Of a stretch of 7,199 nucleotides of DNA, positions 6,141 through 7,199 are shown in pieces. The notes under the pieces were generated by a model, which was not told the origin of the DNA, made no database searches, and saw nothing but the letters and a program-made list of their open reading frames with translations. A program made the translations under genes and the position numbers. The DNA comes from Desulfobacterales bacterium (lineage in GTDB: Bacteria > Desulfobacterota > Desulfobulbia > Desulfobulbales > BM004): the NCBI GenBank assembly GCA_012974315.1, contig JAAXQI010000078.1, positions 1 through 7,199 on the forward strand, written 5' to 3'. Numbering within the stretch: the stretch's first letter is position 1; every line of letters starts with the position of its first letter.

Positions 6141-6218
6141 GACTTCGAAGAAGAGGCTGGTTGACTATAGTGAACTATGCCGGACAGTTGATGATACAGC
6201 AGATCCGGCAGCATGATT

Positions 6219-7055
6219 TCAGGAATTTAGAATTCCATCCGGCATTACAGGAACCTGCTCTCCACCCAGCACATACCCCCCATCCAGACGTAATACTGCG
6301 CCGGTCATAAAACGGGCATCCTTGATCAGGAAAAAAACTGCCTTTACTATATCATCCAGCCTGCCGGGACTTTGCAACAGCGTGTGTTTGCAAATGGACT
6401 CTTTCTCCGAGCCAGATAAATTCTCCCACCCCTTGGTACCTTCGGCATGACGGGTTTCAAAAAATCCCAGCATTAACTCATTGACTCTGACCGTTGGCGC
6501 AGCCTCCCTGGCCCATGTTTCTGTAAAGGATGATATTGCCCGGTTTGCTGCTGCATACCCGTCATTAAATATCAATCCGGCAGGCCCGGAGCGCCCTACA
6601 AATCCGGCTATGGATGATACATTGATTATCACCCCTTCACTTGAATTCTTCATGAGCGGCAGCGCATTGTGAACGACAAGCCATTTGGCCTTGAGGGTGG
6701 TATCAATCTCAAGGTCCCACTGCTCCCTGTTAACTTCCAGGTCATAGGAACCATGCACAACCGGCATCCCTCCCCGCTCAATATTATTGACCAGAATATG
6801 CAAGGCACCGAATCGTTCCTGCACCTGCCGGATAAGATCCTTCACCTGGACTGCATCACGCAGATCTACCGGTATGGCAAGATGATTCCCGCCAAAACCG
6901 GCAAACTCCTTTTGCATTTCATCTGATTCATCTGGCCAGTCACTATGATACGGCAGAACAACTTTTGCACCTTTATCTGCCAAGGTGCGGGCAATTGCAA
7001 AACCTATCCCTTTACTGGCCCCGAGAACCAGGGCGACCTTGTCCTTAATTTCCAT
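6219..7055 (-). CDS. SDR family oxidoreductase with atypical active site (FabG-like)
   Basis: This 278-residue classical-type short-chain dehydrogenase has a Rossmann NAD(P)-binding region. GASKGIG (12-18) matches the TGxxxGIG motif, and VDLRD (63-67) contacts the cofactor. NVSSIAG (145-151) supplies the catalytic Ser147/148. LRLDGGYVLGG (255-265) matches the usual C-terminal end of FabG-like enzymes. Two positions deviate. NNAG is replaced by NNIE (90-93), and the YxxxK motif reads Tyr167-AAA-Asn171 (codon AAC), so the catalytic lysine is missing. It may be a non-catalytic homologue or may use another residue. The ATG at 7055 has AGGAGG 7 nt upstream, a near-perfect ribosome site. A longer frame to 7163 is rejected because it runs through the promoter and a purine-rich repeat. 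It appears monocistronic here; the substrate is unknown. Confidence 0.94.
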   Translation of the reverse strand: MEIKDKVALVLGASKGIGFAIARTLADKGAKVVLPYHSDWPDESDEMQKEFAGFGGNHLAIPVDLRDAVQVKDLIRQVQERFGALHILVNNIERGGMPVVHGSYDLEVNREQWDLEIDTTLKAKWLVVHNALPLMKNSSEGVIINVSSIAGFVGRSGPAGLIFNDGYAAANRAISSFTETWAREAAPTVRVNELMLGFFETRHAEGTKGWENLSGSEKESICKHTLLQSPGRLDDIVKAVFFLIKDARFMTGAVLRLDGGYVLGGEQVPVMPDGILNS

Positions 7056-7083
7056 ACAGTTGCCTCCTGTTTTGATAACTCTC

Positions 7084-7112
7084 AAAATAGGCAAATAACC
7101 ATGTGATAGCAA
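7084..7112 (-). promoter_or_regulatory. Predicted sigma70-like promoter of the SDR gene
   Basis: On the minus strand, TTGCTA (plus-strand 7107-7112) and TATTTT (7084-7089) are separated by 17 bp. Transcription would begin near 7077, leaving a leader of about 22 nt that carries the AGGAGG ribosome site. This supports the start at 7055. Confidence 0.55.
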
Positions 7113-7123
7113 GGAGAAAAACA

Positions 7124-7175
7124 GGGTTCGAGGGGTCGAGGTTTCAAGGGGTCTAGGGGCCAAGGGTTCAAGGGG
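7124..7175 (+). repeat. Degenerate octamer tandem repeat (consensus GGGTCAAG)
   Basis: Six consecutive units of 8-9 bp, each ending in AG, can be read: GGGTTCGAG (7124-7132), GGGTCGAG, GTTTCAAG, GGGTCTAG, GGGCCAAG and GGTTCAAG (7165-7172), then GGG. The tract is G-rich on the plus strand. It ends 11 bp upstream of the -35 of the SDR promoter. Confidence 0.75.
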
Positions 7176-7199
7176 AAAAAATTAAAACTGAAAGCTAAG

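Larger units (their letters stand above)
5895..6218. other. Non-coding spacer with repeats and hairpins
   Basis: This 324-bp convergent region lies between the rpmB-side ORF (+) and the SDR gene (-). I see no ORF or tRNA. It holds a possible GTGCCT/AGGCAC stem (5909-5914 with 5930-5935), two diverged copies of the repeat found at 602-661 (6067-6097 and 6115-6140), and a 7-bp stem TGCCGGA/TCCGGCA (6178-6184 with 6204-6210). The last lies just beyond the SDR stop but has no T-tract. Confidence 0.6.

Noticed and set aside
5895..6218. Possible tRNA or small RNA in the spacer
   Set aside because: No cloverleaf, T-arm motif or CCA end could be built. The visible stems belong to the repeat copies.
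7056..7163. N-terminal extension of the SDR from 7163
   Set aside because: It runs through the octamer repeat, the promoter and the AGGAGG site. The fold begins at MEIKDKVALVLGASKG.

Overview
The window looks like an ordinary chromosomal stretch from a Gram-negative anaerobe or microaerobe, most likely a member of the Desulfobacterota (a sulfate-reducer type 'deltaproteobacterium'). This is inferred from gene content, not from a marker search: a system II cytochrome c maturation pair (ResB plus CcsA), an FeS-activase-like ATPase beside a DUF362 protein, an amphi-Trp/XXXCH-type small protein, a zinc-type bL28, and long AT-rich intergenic spacers with degenerate short repeats. No phage, transposase, CRISPR array, rRNA or tRNA was seen.

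Layout. Positions 2-1500 (+) hold the 3' part of a BadF/HgdC-like ATPase followed by a DUF362 protein, probably one operon. A 34-bp-period tandem repeat spans their junction. Positions 1592-2612 (-) hold two small genes, an amphi-Trp/XXXCH protein and a stand-alone receiver domain. After a 348-bp non-coding gap, 2961-5152 (-) is a tight resB-ccsA operon whose stop and start are separated by 2 nt. The divergent region 5153-5376 carries two back-to-back sigma70-like promoters, one for resB and one for rpmB. Positions 5377-5894 (+) are rpmB and an unrecognised 85-residue ORF. Positions 5895-6218 are non-coding and hold diverged, inverted copies of the 604-661 repeat plus hairpins. Positions 6219-7055 (-) encode a short-chain dehydrogenase/reductase with a non-canonical active site. 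It has a strong Shine-Dalgarno and a clear promoter, with an octamer tandem repeat just upstream at the window edge.

How the genes relate. resB and ccsA together would export and ligate haem to apocytochromes on the outer face of the inner membrane. The ATPase/DUF362 pair probably acts in some low-potential or metallo-cofactor process, but the substrate cannot be read from this window. The receiver domain has no kinase or output domain here. Four start sites were reassigned to shorter proteins: XXXCH at 2125, resB at 5152, the 85-residue ORF at 5637 and the SDR at 7055. I see no convincing new multi-gene system. The points most worth following are the ATPase/DUF362 pair, the SDR that lacks its catalytic lysine, the XXXCH protein away from its usual partners, and the interspersed repeat family.
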